A DNA stretch of 64,000 bases from contig DJEU01000065.1 in NCBI GenBank assembly GCA_002431395.1, positions 62,001 through 126,000 on the forward strand, given 5' to 3'. Positions 25,944 to 34,729 of the stretch are shown here, piece after piece; positions within the stretch are counted from its first letter, which is position 1; every line of letters begins with the position of its first letter. This stretch comes from Lachnoclostridium sp. UBA5890. GTDB lineage: Bacteria > Bacillota > Clostridia > Lachnospirales > Lachnospiraceae. Under the pieces are notes generated by a model that saw nothing but the letters and a program-made list of their open reading frames with translations, searched no databases and was not told where the DNA came from. The translations under genes and the position numbers were made by a program.

Positions 25944-27065
25944 CTAATCTAGCAACCAATTAACCACCTGACTTTTGTCAAGTTCCAACCCACACCATTT
26001 GCCTTTCCAATCATCACTGCTGCAAAAAGCATTTTCTGCGGTCATTTCTTGGCTAGAATTTTTCTGATTATTTTTAACTACAACACGCACTTTTCCAACC
26101 GTCTTGTATACCCATTTATTGTTGCGATCAGAAAGAATTAAATTAGGATATGTCAATAATGTTGTTGCCGGACTCAGCGTATAACTCCACTGTTTACTTT
26201 TATTATTTGAATATAAGTAATACGAAGTGATACATGTACCTTCATTAAATTCTTTCTTTACAATCCAGTTTTTCCCCAACGCCTTAATTTTTCCACTTTC
26301 TAATTGTTTGCGTTGTTTCGATGTCCTTACTACATCTACCGGACATCTGCCAGTGCCTTCTAAAACAATCTTATCATCCTGCATTTTTGCCGAATTTATC
26401 TTTAATTCAAGTATTTTTTCCTTTCCGTTAGCATTAAAAAGATTTGTAATTTTTTTGCTTTTCACTTTGCAAAGAAACTTGTCTCGATTTTTTGGTGTAT
26501 TTCTATGATACTCATAGACTATTCCTTTGTTCTTTTTAAAGAAATTTTTATACTGCTTTTCTGAAATCCATTTCCCATTTAATTGAGGTTTTCGCACTGT
26601 ACATGAATCGTTGTACCAACGATATCCAATTTCGCCTATTTTCTTCAGTTTTCCCTGCTTATTCATGGCATACATGGAATTATTATTACTTGTACCACCA
26701 TCATAAAGGATCAAACATTTTTTGTTTGGCAGATAAGACACATTCTGTTCCGCTTGTATTATCACACTGTTTCTTTTCGTGATATTCGCTAATTCTTTTA
26801 CTTTTCCATCTCTATATGTAAAAATACAATTTAAGGATTTACTTTGCTCATGCACAAAACCCGTTATTAATTCCGGGACACCATCCTTATTTATATCAAG
26901 AACGATAAAAGAATTGTCTCTACTCGTATCTGTGGATTGTAAATATTTGGCATACGCTTGCTTTGCCTGTTGTGCTTTTGTTTTCGCGTGAAGAATTGTA
27001 TTGCACGTAAAAATGCAAAAGCCTGCAAGTATTACCAAAAATAAAATCTGTTTTCTTTTCTTCAT
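25944..27065 (-). CDS. Secreted or membrane-anchored protein with a Ca-binding-loop-like motif
   Basis: 373 residues. The hydrophobic N-terminal segment (residues 7-27) is a signal peptide or anchor. After it, VLDINKDGVPELITGF near residue 60 matches the D-x-N-x-D-G-x-x-E-L loop of dockerin/EF-hand-like or VCBS-type repeats found in many secreted clostridial proteins. The rest is Lys- and Asn-rich beta structure without a recognised family. AGAGAGG precedes the ATG, and the stop is eight bases before the 86-residue ORF. The function is unknown. Confidence 0.7.
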   Translation of the reverse strand: MKKRKQILFLVILAGFCIFTCNTILHAKTKAQQAKQAYAKYLQSTDTSRDNSFIVLDINKDGVPELITGFVHEQSKSLNCIFTYRDGKVKELANITKRNSVIIQAEQNVSYLPNKKCLILYDGGTSNNNSMYAMNKQGKLKKIGEIGYRWYNDSCTVRKPQLNGKWISEKQYKNFFKKNKGIVYEYHRNTPKNRDKFLCKVKSKKITNLFNANGKEKILELKINSAKMQDDKIVLEGTGRCPVDVVRTSKQRKQLESGKIKALGKNWIVKKEFNEGTCITSYYLYSNNKSKQWSYTLSPATTLLTYPNLILSDRNNKWVYKTVGKVRVVVKNNQKNSSQEMTAENAFCSSDDWKGKWCGLELDKSQVVNWLLD

Positions 27066-27129
27066 GATTTAATTTTCCTCTCTCTTTTTTTTTAATTAGG
27101 AGCGGTTTTCCCCCTGATAAAGTCAATTA

Positions 27130-28143
27130 TTAATTATAGACTTGGGCATCTGTGATCATCATATCATGGTATTCCCATCTTGTAGAAATCGCCACTATCT
27201 TAATATATTTGGCATGGGAAATCTCAATATCAAATGGAATCGCTTTTGTCTTGTAATCCATTTTCGGTGATTCATAAATCTTAACTCCATCTGCGTAAAT
27301 CTGAACCCATGTAATTTCATCATCTTTCAATTCCTTTGAACGAACAATGTTTCCAGACAATTTGGAATATTCCCCTCCAAGATAATATTCAATGTAACGA
27401 TCTCCTTTTTCAACTGCTTGAATTAAAATTGGATTTGTCACCACATTATCCCAGCGGTCTGTTTTTGTTCCTTTGTAATTTTCTGCAAGATAACTATCAA
27501 ACGGCGTTATATCCCACAAATTCTTCCACAATTCCACATATTGATAGTGCAGTGTTGTATTTCCTACCCCGTCCTTTACACAAATTGTATAGTATCCCGG
27601 TTCTGCTGCCTGAAATGTGGGAGCCGCACTATCTAATGCTGTATATACGGCCGGATTCGTATTATTCAAATATCCTTTGGCAAAACCCATATACGAAATT
27701 CCATTTGCGTCTGAAGCACTCGCCGTAACCGTTGCCACTTTATTTGATACGGTATAACCTGACTGTACATCCGGCAGATGTCTATCAATGCAGTTCACGC
27801 TGATATTACGGATGGTATACTTGTTCTTTTTGTTTTTAATCCGCACAGAATACCAGCCATTTGACGACGCGCTGAATTTTCTTGGCTTTGTTATGTTTTT
27901 CGCTTTTTTCCAATACTTATTCGCTGATTTTGTTACCTTCCCGGCACGCCATTTTATTTCTTTAATTTTGCTTCCCTTATTTAATTTAACGGCTACGCTG
28001 ACATTTCGATTGGTAGGGGTAACGATAGACGGAGTTAAACTAAAACCGGTTCCTTTTGCCTTTTTGGCGGCGTTTACCGGCATCGTCATTGCCAACATAC
28101 CCACTACTGCTGTTACTCCAAATAAAATCACTTGCTTTTTCAT
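27130..28143 (-). CDS. Secreted protein with C-terminal NPCBM-like carbohydrate-binding domain
   Basis: 337 residues, starting at the ATG eight bases after GGAGG; the open frame has an extra five codons. A signal peptide covers about 1-26 (ending PVNAAKK). The middle has an Ig-like fold (VATVTASASDANGI, YYTICVKDGVGN). The last 95 or so residues read like an NPCBM module: YIEYYLGGEYSKLSG, VQIYADGVKIYESP, FDIEISHAKYIKIV. Such modules bind galactose-type sugars or glycans in several glycosidases, but no catalytic domain is present here, so a glycan-binding or adhesion role is likely. Confidence 0.75.
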   Translation of the reverse strand: MKKQVILFGVTAVVGMLAMTMPVNAAKKAKGTGFSLTPSIVTPTNRNVSVAVKLNKGSKIKEIKWRAGKVTKSANKYWKKAKNITKPRKFSASSNGWYSVRIKNKKNKYTIRNISVNCIDRHLPDVQSGYTVSNKVATVTASASDANGISYMGFAKGYLNNTNPAVYTALDSAAPTFQAAEPGYYTICVKDGVGNTTLHYQYVELWKNLWDITPFDSYLAENYKGTKTDRWDNVVTNPILIQAVEKGDRYIEYYLGGEYSKLSGNIVRSKELKDDEITWVQIYADGVKIYESPKMDYKTKAIPFDIEISHAKYIKIVAISTRWEYHDMMITDAQVYN

Positions 28144-28212
28144 GTTTCCATCCTCCATTTTTTGCTTTGCCCCATTCGGGTCAACTCCTGTTGCTTGATT
28201 TTTATCTACTCC

Positions 28213-28239
28213 GATTGGAATTCATTTTCTTTTCCAATC
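28213..28239. terminator. Possible hairpin after the lipoprotein gene
   Basis: GATTGGAA (28213-28220) and TTCCAATC (28232-28239) form an 8-bp stem with an 11-base loop in the gap after the lipoprotein stop. There is no clear U-tract on the minus strand, so it may be only a processing or pausing structure. Confidence 0.35.
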
Positions 28240-28254
28240 AAAATTCACTACCGA

Positions 28255-28971
28255 CTATTCTTCCATTGATTCGCTATCATAATCTTGCAATGTACTTGGT
28301 TCTCCATCTATATAAATTCCTTCTGTTCCAAGTTCATCAAACACAACTTCTTTGTCTTTTGTCTTCTCTGTATCACGAATCAGTAAAAATTTATCTTCAT
28401 TTTGAAACAGCATATAGGAACTTTGATACACTTCGATATGCCCCGTAAAATACACGTCGTCTTCCGCACTCGGATATCCTTCATATTCGTAAACAAAACC
28501 TTCTCGGGATACGTAATTCCCTGTTTCATCCGTAATAAGATTAAAATGATACCACTTTTCTGATTTGCTATAAAATGCAACCTCGCCTTCTTTTTCTTGA
28601 TACATACGTAACCCATCTGTATTTACCAACGACTTTAATATTTCGTCATCTTGCATTTTTGCAAATTTTCCCAATGCTCTGCCTCTATAGCGATCACTTC
28701 CAAGCCAATAAGTTGTTACCATTCCCTCTTTCCCATCAGTAGTAAAAATTTTCATTAAACTTATCTCACTATCTTTACCAATTGGGTTATCCCCTTTATG
28801 ATAATATCCTGTGTATACAATCACATCATCCTTAAATAATTCAGAAAAGCAAATGATATTATCATTGATTCCACCATCATTTACATCTTCTTCTCTATTT
28901 GTATCACATCCTGTCGTTATCAATAATGTCAAACACATTACCAAAAAACATATCCAACTTTTTCTTCTCAT
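28255..28971 (-). CDS. Lipoprotein of unknown function
   Basis: 238 residues. Start placed at the ATG eight bases after GTGAGG. The signal sequence RRKSWICFLVMCLTLLITTG ends in a lipobox with Cys near residue 22 (LITTGCD), so it should be lipid-anchored on the outer face of the membrane. The mature part is acidic with alternating beta strands and aromatic residues, and shows no recognised family or catalytic motif. It faces the divergent XRE-type regulator at 29144, sharing a roughly 170-base intergenic region. Confidence 0.75.
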   Translation of the reverse strand: MRRKSWICFLVMCLTLLITTGCDTNREEDVNDGGINDNIICFSELFKDDVIVYTGYYHKGDNPIGKDSEISLMKIFTTDGKEGMVTTYWLGSDRYRGRALGKFAKMQDDEILKSLVNTDGLRMYQEKEGEVAFYSKSEKWYHFNLITDETGNYVSREGFVYEYEGYPSAEDDVYFTGHIEVYQSSYMLFQNEDKFLLIRDTEKTKDKEVVFDELGTEGIYIDGEPSTLQDYDSESMEE

Positions 28972-29143
28972 AGATTCATCCTCACATTTCTTCCACTTTT
29001 TCCCATCCCCACTTTCACTATAGCACAATTTGTTCTGTAAATCAATAGTCCATTTTGTTCTATGTGTGTGAATTTTATTATTACCTCTTTATAATAATAA
29101 AATATGCGGTGGAACATTATACAAACGGATTGGAGGCTTTGAG

Positions 29144-29383
29144 ATGAAATTACAGCGTCTCCGTGATTTGCGGGAAGACCACGACCTTAAGCAGACGGAT
29201 ATCGCCGATTATTTGCATATTAGTCAGCGAACTTATTCTCATTATGAAACAGACAGCAGAAGCATTCCTTTAGAACAATTGATCCGCCTCGCAGTATATT
29301 ACGAAACAAGCTTAGATTATCTTGCCAATCTTACGGATAATAAAAAACCTTATCCACGCGGCAAACACGCGCCTGAAAAATAA
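29144..29383 (+). CDS. Small XRE-family helix-turn-helix regulator
   Basis: 79 residues, almost all one Cro/C1-type domain: RLRDLREDHDLKQTDIADYL, SQRTYSHYETDSRSIP, LIRLAVYYETSLDYLANL. TTGGAGG lies eight bases before the ATG. Similar stand-alone XRE proteins of this length are common in gut Clostridia and usually repress their own promoter. It is divergent from the lipoprotein and convergent with the xanthine permease. Confidence 0.9.
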   Translation: MKLQRLRDLREDHDLKQTDIADYLHISQRTYSHYETDSRSIPLEQLIRLAVYYETSLDYLANLTDNKKPYPRGKHAPEK

Positions 29384-29384
29384 C

Positions 29385-29428
29385 AAAAACAGCCTGGAGT
29401 AACAAAATTGCTAATCCAAGCTGTTTTT
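29385..29428. terminator. Bidirectional terminator between the XRE gene and pbuX
   Basis: AAAAACAGCCTGGA (29385-29398) pairs with TCCAAGCTGTTTTT (29415-29428), a 14-bp stem with one mismatch (a G-U wobble on the minus strand). Runs of T or A flank it on both strands, as needed for convergent genes. Confidence 0.8.
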
Positions 29429-29462
29429 TCACGCAAATTATCAACTACCTATCAACGAAACT

Positions 29463-30776
29463 CTATCCCTGCTCTTTCTCCTTTGGCAGCACAAGATTCG
29501 CAACAATTGCAATCAAAAATACCGTTGCCACGCAGTTATCCGCGAAAACATTCTGCACGACGTCTGGAAAGATGGAGAAGATTTCCGGCACCTGCGTAAA
29601 GCCGATCCCTACACTGAGCGAAAGAGCGGCGATCGTGATGTTACGCTGGCTGAAGCCACAGTTGCTGATCATCTGAAGACCACTGATCACGATATTTCCA
29701 AACATAATGATCGTACAGCCACCGAGAACAGCTTCCGGAAGCGTGTTAAGCAATGCGCCAAAAATTGGGAATAATCCGGCAAGGATCATGATTCCCGCTC
29801 CGGTTGCGATCGTAAAACGGTTGATTACTTTTGTCATCGCGATCAATCCGACATTCTGGCTGAACGATGTGATCGGAAGACATCCAAACAACGCTGAAAG
29901 AGAACTGATGTATCCGTCACAGGCGATCGAGCCGGTGATCTCTTTATCCGTTACTTCACGGTTCAATGCCGACGCCGCAAGAGCAGACGTATCTCCAATC
30001 GTCTCTGTCGCAGAGACAAGGAAAATCAGGATGACCGTCACAATCGGTCCGACGTGAAATTCCGGAGTAAATGGCATAAAACGAGGAATTGCGATAACTC
30101 CGCATTCTTTCAATGCCGAAAAATCGACAACTCCCATACACGCAGCTACGATATATCCCACTACAAGACCAAACAAAACCGACAATTGTTTAAAATAGGA
30201 TTTGGCAAAAATCTGAAAAAGCAGGCAGGCAAGCAATGTGATAAAGCCCAGCAGAAGATTTTTCCAAGAGCCAAAATCCGGTGAACCGGACCCGCCGCCA
30301 AACGAAGTCGCGCCGACCGAAAGAAGCGAAAAACCAATGGCGGTAACGACACTTGCTGCCACGATCGGAGATACAAGTTTTCTCCAGTATTTAGCAAAAA
30401 GTCCCAGGGTACCTTCGACTAGACCACCGACCAGTATTGCACCCACGACACTTCCATAACCATATTCCGGTCCGATCACACAAAAAATGCTTACAAAAGT
30501 AAAACTGATTCCCATTACGATCGGGAGCCCGGATCCAATCTTCCAAAGAGGAAAAAGCTGGATCAAACTGCCGATACCGGCGATCATCATCGCACATTGG
30601 ACAAGATTAGTCGTCTGTGCTGCAGACAATCCACAGGCCCCTGCGACAATCAGAATCGGCGCAATATTTGCTACAAACATCGCCAGTATATGCTGTAAGC
30701 CAAATGGAATGGCTTTACCAACCGGCACCTTGCCATCCAGTTTGTAAATATTTTCAATGCTTTTGTCGTTATTCAT
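29463..30776 (-). CDS. pbuX: Xanthine permease (NCS2 family)
   Basis: A 437-residue nucleobase:cation symporter of the NCS2/NAT family, about 12-14 helices. Family landmarks: FGLQHILAMFVANIAP at the start, the ATETIGDTSAL motif in the middle (about residue 245) and the gate region GCLPITSFSQNVGLIAMTKV. The xanthine specificity is inferred from the adjacent xpt gene. The ATG is preceded by GGAGGAGAATACG, and a TTG five codons upstream is not needed. It is the second gene of the xpt-pbuX operon. Confidence 0.9.
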   Translation of the reverse strand: MNNDKSIENIYKLDGKVPVGKAIPFGLQHILAMFVANIAPILIVAGACGLSAAQTTNLVQCAMMIAGIGSLIQLFPLWKIGSGLPIVMGISFTFVSIFCVIGPEYGYGSVVGAILVGGLVEGTLGLFAKYWRKLVSPIVAASVVTAIGFSLLSVGATSFGGGSGSPDFGSWKNLLLGFITLLACLLFQIFAKSYFKQLSVLFGLVVGYIVAACMGVVDFSALKECGVIAIPRFMPFTPEFHVGPIVTVILIFLVSATETIGDTSALAASALNREVTDKEITGSIACDGYISSLSALFGCLPITSFSQNVGLIAMTKVINRFTIATGAGIMILAGLFPIFGALLNTLPEAVLGGCTIIMFGNIVISGLQMISNCGFSQRNITIAALSLSVGIGFTQVPEIFSIFPDVVQNVFADNCVATVFLIAIVANLVLPKEKEQG

Positions 30777-30796
30777 CGTATTCTCCTCCAAAAAAT

Positions 30797-31372
30797 CTAT
30801 CGAAATGTAATCTCACCGGTCTTGCTGTCCATCGCATCTACGATTGCGAGAGATTCGAGCTGAACCCCTTTTTCACGGATTCTCTTACCACCTTCCTGGA
30901 ATCCTTTTTCCACCGCAATACCGATTCCTTCGACAGTTGCCCCGGCGCTCTGGACAAGATCAATCAGCCCTTCCAGCGCACAGCCATTGGCAAGGAAATC
31001 ATCGATCAAAAGAATGTGATCATCCTTTCCGATATATTTTTTAGAAACAATAACATCGTATACTTTCTTGTGAGTAAATGATTCTATCTTTGTAGAATAA
31101 ACATCTCCATCTATATTGATACTTTGTGATTTTTTAGCAAACACAACCGGTACATGAAAATGCTGTGCCACGATACAAGCGATGCCGATTCCCGATGCCT
31201 CGATCGTCAAAATCTTATTGATCGGCTTATCCGCAAACAACCGCTTAAACTCTTTTCCCATCTCGTTAAACAGATCTGTGTCCATCTGATGATTCAAAAA
31301 ACTGTCAACCTTTAAGACATTGCCCTCTTTCACGATTCCATCTTTTCGAATTCGTTCTTCTAATAATTTCAT
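30797..31372 (-). CDS. xpt: Xanthine phosphoribosyltransferase
   Basis: A 191-residue purine salvage enzyme making XMP from xanthine and PRPP. The PRPP-binding loop is seen as ILLIDDFLANGCA at about residues 125-137, preceded by the flexible loop with YSTKIESFTHKKVYDV. The C-terminal end (VEKGFQEGGKRIREKGVQLE) is typical. The start with GGAGAAGAGAGATT fits the usual 190-residue family length; the open frame reaches 13 codons further. It directly precedes pbuX, so uptake and conversion of xanthine are made together. Confidence 0.95.
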   Translation of the reverse strand: MKLLEERIRKDGIVKEGNVLKVDSFLNHQMDTDLFNEMGKEFKRLFADKPINKILTIEASGIGIACIVAQHFHVPVVFAKKSQSINIDGDVYSTKIESFTHKKVYDVIVSKKYIGKDDHILLIDDFLANGCALEGLIDLVQSAGATVEGIGIAVEKGFQEGGKRIREKGVQLESLAIVDAMDSKTGEITFR

Positions 31373-31425
31373 AATCTCTCTTCTCCATTCTGAAACTTTT
31401 CGCTTTCGCAAGATATTATGAATTT

Positions 31426-31454
31426 ATTATACAAAAATAACGGTCAAACAACAA
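31426..31454 (-). promoter_or_regulatory. Promoter of the xpt-pbuX operon
   Basis: Minus strand TTGTTG (31454-31449), 17-base spacer, TATAAT (31431-31426). Transcription should start near 31419, leaving a leader of about 45 bases before xpt, too short for a purine riboswitch plus expression platform. Confidence 0.65.
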
Positions 31455-31459
31455 CCCTT

Positions 31460-32806
31460 TTATTCCTTTTTTTCCTGAATCATTGGTCTTAATTTCCGGA
31501 TACAATAAGTATAAGCCGGAATTAAGAAAATATCAGCGAGAATCCACGCAATCGGGCTGGCAAGACAAGCTGCTACAAAACCAAAACGTTCTACAAATCC
31601 AAACCCGACGATACTTCGTCCGACCATCTCTGCCACACCGGCAAAGATGGCAAGTTTTCCAAAACCAAGTCCCTGAATAGCAAATCGGATAATATTAACA
31701 AGTGCCAACGGGATAAAAAACAAACTATTGATAACCAAAAGTTTTGCTACATTTGCTATTATTTCTACTTCTGTAGAATCCACAAAGAGCAGGGCAAAAC
31801 TCTTTCCGAATAAAATCATCACAATGGCTGCGACAACGCTGTAACCAGCTGCCACAAAACTGCATTGCACCATTCCTTTGGTGACACGATCCAGTTTTCC
31901 GGCGCCGAGATTTTGTCCGGCATACGTTGCCATCGTCGAACCAAACGCATCAAATGGGCAGCAAAAAAACATACTCAGTTTTCCGCCGGCAGTCATAGAG
32001 GCGACCACGACAGAACCCAGTCCATTGACCGCCGTCTGCAGGATGACGCTTCCGATTGCGGTGATTGAATACTGCAGCCCCATCGGGATTCCCATGCTGC
32101 AAAGTCTTGCTACAAAATGTCCACGCCATCTCCATTCCTCACCATGCACGCGGAGAATCGGGAACTTTTTGATCAAATAGATCAAACAGCACACACCGGA
32201 GATCGCCTGTGCCAGAACAGTCGCTCCTGCCGCACCAGCCACGCCAAGGTGCATTCCGGCGATGGCGATGATATCGAAAGCAATATTCAAAACCGATGAG
32301 ATTACCAAAAAGATAAGCGGACTCTTGCTGTCGCCGAGAGAGCGCATAATACCGGAAAGCAGGTTATAAAGGTAGGTAACCGGAATTCCGATGAAAATAA
32401 CGATAATATACGCATAGGATGCATCAAATATATCTGCCGGTGTATCCATCCACACCAGAATATTACGACAGAGCAGGCTGACTGTAACCGTCATCACAAC
32501 AGCAAAAATAATTGACAGCCAGACACTGTTTGCCACATAGTAACGTAACTGTTTTTCATCTTTTGCTCCGAATTTCTGCGCAACCGGGATAGCAAATCCA
32601 TTGCACACTCCCATACAGAAACCGATGATCATAAAATTTATCGAACCGGTGGCACCCACAGCCGCGAGAGCCGATGCGCCTAAAAATCGTCCAACGATAA
32701 TCATATCAACCAAATTGTAAAACTGCTGAAACAACATTCCGAAAAAAAGCGGAATCGCAAAGCCTAAAATCAAGCGGATCGGGGATCCCTTTGTCATGTC
32801 TTTCAT
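31460..32806 (-). CDS. MATE family multidrug/Na+ efflux transporter
   Basis: A 448-residue polytopic exporter of the MATE family. Twelve helices in two similar halves, starting with PIRLILGFAIPLFFGMLFQQ and FYNLVDMIIVGRFLGASALA, the family's usual opening. The second half repeats the pattern (GMPMGLQYS-like stretch near residue 240 and ACLASPIAWILADIFLIPAY at the end). AAGGAGG lies seven bases before the ATG. The substrate is not predictable. Confidence 0.93.
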   Translation of the reverse strand: MKDMTKGSPIRLILGFAIPLFFGMLFQQFYNLVDMIIVGRFLGASALAAVGATGSINFMIIGFCMGVCNGFAIPVAQKFGAKDEKQLRYYVANSVWLSIIFAVVMTVTVSLLCRNILVWMDTPADIFDASYAYIIVIFIGIPVTYLYNLLSGIMRSLGDSKSPLIFLVISSVLNIAFDIIAIAGMHLGVAGAAGATVLAQAISGVCCLIYLIKKFPILRVHGEEWRWRGHFVARLCSMGIPMGLQYSITAIGSVILQTAVNGLGSVVVASMTAGGKLSMFFCCPFDAFGSTMATYAGQNLGAGKLDRVTKGMVQCSFVAAGYSVVAAIVMILFGKSFALLFVDSTEVEIIANVAKLLVINSLFFIPLALVNIIRFAIQGLGFGKLAIFAGVAEMVGRSIVGFGFVERFGFVAACLASPIAWILADIFLIPAYTYCIRKLRPMIQEKKE

Positions 32807-32842
32807 GTGTGTGCCTCCTTCATTTTTCTAAATTGCTGTAAC

Positions 32843-32871
32843 AGTATACAAAAAAATTTTTCGCTTGTAAA
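32843..32871 (-). promoter_or_regulatory. Promoter of the MATE gene
   Basis: Minus strand TTTACA (32871-32866), 17-base spacer, TATACT (32848-32843), about 35 bases before the start at 32806. Confidence 0.6.
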
Positions 32872-32928
32872 GAAAAATTCTCAATTTTATATTTATTTAA
32901 TCTATCTAACCATTTCGTTATCAAATTC

Positions 32929-33675
32929 TTACCGCCAGCTTTTCGGAAATACATACCCTTCCCGGCTGGCTAACGTATCAAACCGATACCCTTTTTCCTT
33001 GATCAGTTCAAGGATTTCCGGCAATACAGCCGCTGTATTTTTCATCGCATTGGAATCATGAAGCAGAATAATAGGATCATCATACTTATCCAGATCTTTT
33101 TTTACATTTTGGTAGATGCTTGCCATCGGAACTCCCATGGCGACGGAATCCTCACCCGATACATTCCAGTCAAAACTCGTGATTTTCTGTCGTTGCAGTT
33201 CTTCCATCAGATCATCCACGATCGGACACACATAACCATTGTTACTCCCCCAAGGAAAACGATGCAGAGAAACCGGCTTCCCAATTACCTCCTCAATCCT
33301 CGCCTTACATTTTTCAAAATCATTCCAGAAATACTCCTTATTGCAGTACATTTCATCCTTTTTATGACAATATGTATGTACTCCGACACTGTGTCCTTCC
33401 TCAATCTCACGCTTTACGATTTTCTCGCGCTCTTCCGTAATTTCCTCTCCGATCAAAAAGAAGGTCGCTTTGGCATCGTATTTTTTTAATGTATCCAAAA
33501 TCCCCGGCGTAATTTCACTTGGTCCATCATCAAATGTCACATAAGCGATTTTCTCTTCCGGCTGCGGTACCATTACCGTTACATTTTCTACTTTTGTAGA
33601 GCTATTTTTCTGCCATTGCCACGCGATCAGCACCAAAAGGGCTGCTACACCAAGACCATACAATACTCGTTTCAT
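32929..33675 (-). CDS. Membrane-anchored polysaccharide deacetylase (NodB domain)
   Basis: A 248-residue protein with one N-terminal membrane segment (LYGLGVAALLVLIAWQW) placing the enzyme outside. The NodB homology domain shows AYVTFDDGPSE (Asp49/Asp50), metal ligands His100 and His104 in GVHTYCH, the RFPWGSNNGY region and ILLHDSN near the end. Family members remove acetyl groups from N-acetylglucosamine residues of peptidoglycan or other glycans. The usual Ser of the HTYSH motif is Cys here. It lies alone between MATE and the sugar operon, so the substrate is unknown. Confidence 0.9.
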   Translation of the reverse strand: MKRVLYGLGVAALLVLIAWQWQKNSSTKVENVTVMVPQPEEKIAYVTFDDGPSEITPGILDTLKKYDAKATFFLIGEEITEEREKIVKREIEEGHSVGVHTYCHKKDEMYCNKEYFWNDFEKCKARIEEVIGKPVSLHRFPWGSNNGYVCPIVDDLMEELQRQKITSFDWNVSGEDSVAMGVPMASIYQNVKKDLDKYDDPIILLHDSNAMKNTAAVLPEILELIKEKGYRFDTLASREGYVFPKSWR

Positions 33676-33744
33676 ATTTTTCGCCTCACATTTTGCAAAA
33701 TTCTCCTATTATTACTGTATGCGGAAATAAAAAAAACGTGAAAA

Positions 33745-33777
33745 GAGCCACTCTGCTTCACGACTACAGAGCGGCTC
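33745..33777 (-). terminator. Terminator of the sugar ABC operon
   Basis: GAGCCACTCTG (33745-33755) and CAGAGCGGCTC (33767-33777) form an 11-bp stem (one G-U pair in the minus transcript) with an 11-base loop, followed on that strand by TTTT. It lies 46 bases after the MalG-like permease stop. Confidence 0.85.
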
Positions 33778-33822
33778 CATTCACAACATATTTTACTATA
33801 TATTTACCAAAGAATTCGCAAT

Positions 33823-34725
33823 TTAACCTTTTACAGATCCAAGTGCTACACCACGGATGATAAACTTCGATAAGCAGAGGTATACGATGATCAATGGAAT
33901 GATTGCAATACCAAGTACCATATATACTTTACCTAAGTCAAAGTTACCATTTGCCTCGGCGTTGAGGCCGGCGATAACAAGTGGAAGTGTTGCATTTTTG
34001 CTGTTTGTATCCATCAGCAGCTGTGGAAGGAAGTAATTGTTCCAGGATGCTACAAACTGGAAGATCAACTGTACTGCCATTGCCGGTTTCAAGATCGGCA
34101 TTGCCACAAAGTTAAAGATGTAAAATTCATGTCCACCATCGATTCGACCTGCTTCTACGATCTCCATCGGGAGAGAACTCTCCATATACTGCTTGATAAA
34201 GAAGAATACACCCGGTGCTGCCAAAGTAGGGAAAATCAATGGAAGAAGATGATTGTACAATCCTACGGATTTTACAAGATCTACATATCCAAGTGCAGAT
34301 ACCTGAGTCGGTACCATCAAAACAAACATGATAGCGATAAACGCTGCTTTTTTCAAACGGAAATCATATGCATACAAACCATACGCTGTAAGGGCTGCGA
34401 TATATACACTTCCTACGCAGGTAATGGCTGCTACGATAAAACTGTTTCCCATCGCCTGAATAACCGGTTTGTTTGGATCATTCAGTGCATTTTTCAAGTT
34501 CGTCATAAAGTTCGAACCAGGAATCAAGTTAAATGTACTTGTCAATGTTGCATGGTCTTTTGTCAAATTGATCAAAAGAGTAACAAACGGGAAAAGTGCT
34601 ATGATACAAACTAGGATCAGCACAACATATGCAACGATACGACGGAAAATCAAGATACGATGTCCGCGTTTTTCCTGTGCTGTTAATTCTGCACCTCCGG
34701 CAATATCATCATGAACTGCTGCCAT
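33823..34725 (-). CDS. Carbohydrate ABC transporter permease, MalG/UgpE-type
   Basis: A 300-residue inner-membrane subunit of a sugar importer with six helices. The coupling loop that contacts the ATPase shows EAGRIDGGHEFYIF, the classic EAA motif. Start placed at the ATG after GGGAGCGTGACGAT; the preceding permease stops four bases upstream, so the two are coupled. No ATPase gene is in the cluster: as in many Clostridia, a shared MsmX-like ATPase elsewhere probably powers it. Context points to cello-oligosaccharides or cellobiose. Confidence 0.9.
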   Translation of the reverse strand: MAAVHDDIAGGAELTAQEKRGHRILIFRRIVAYVVLILVCIIALFPFVTLLINLTKDHATLTSTFNLIPGSNFMTNLKNALNDPNKPVIQAMGNSFIVAAITCVGSVYIAALTAYGLYAYDFRLKKAAFIAIMFVLMVPTQVSALGYVDLVKSVGLYNHLLPLIFPTLAAPGVFFFIKQYMESSLPMEIVEAGRIDGGHEFYIFNFVAMPILKPAMAVQLIFQFVASWNNYFLPQLLMDTNSKNATLPLVIAGLNAEANGNFDLGKVYMVLGIAIIPLIIVYLCLSKFIIRGVALGSVKG

Positions 34726-34729
34726 ATCG

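Noticed and set aside
31373..31460. Purine riboswitch before xpt
   Set aside because: No aptamer core was seen and the leader after the predicted start of transcription is only about 45 bases.
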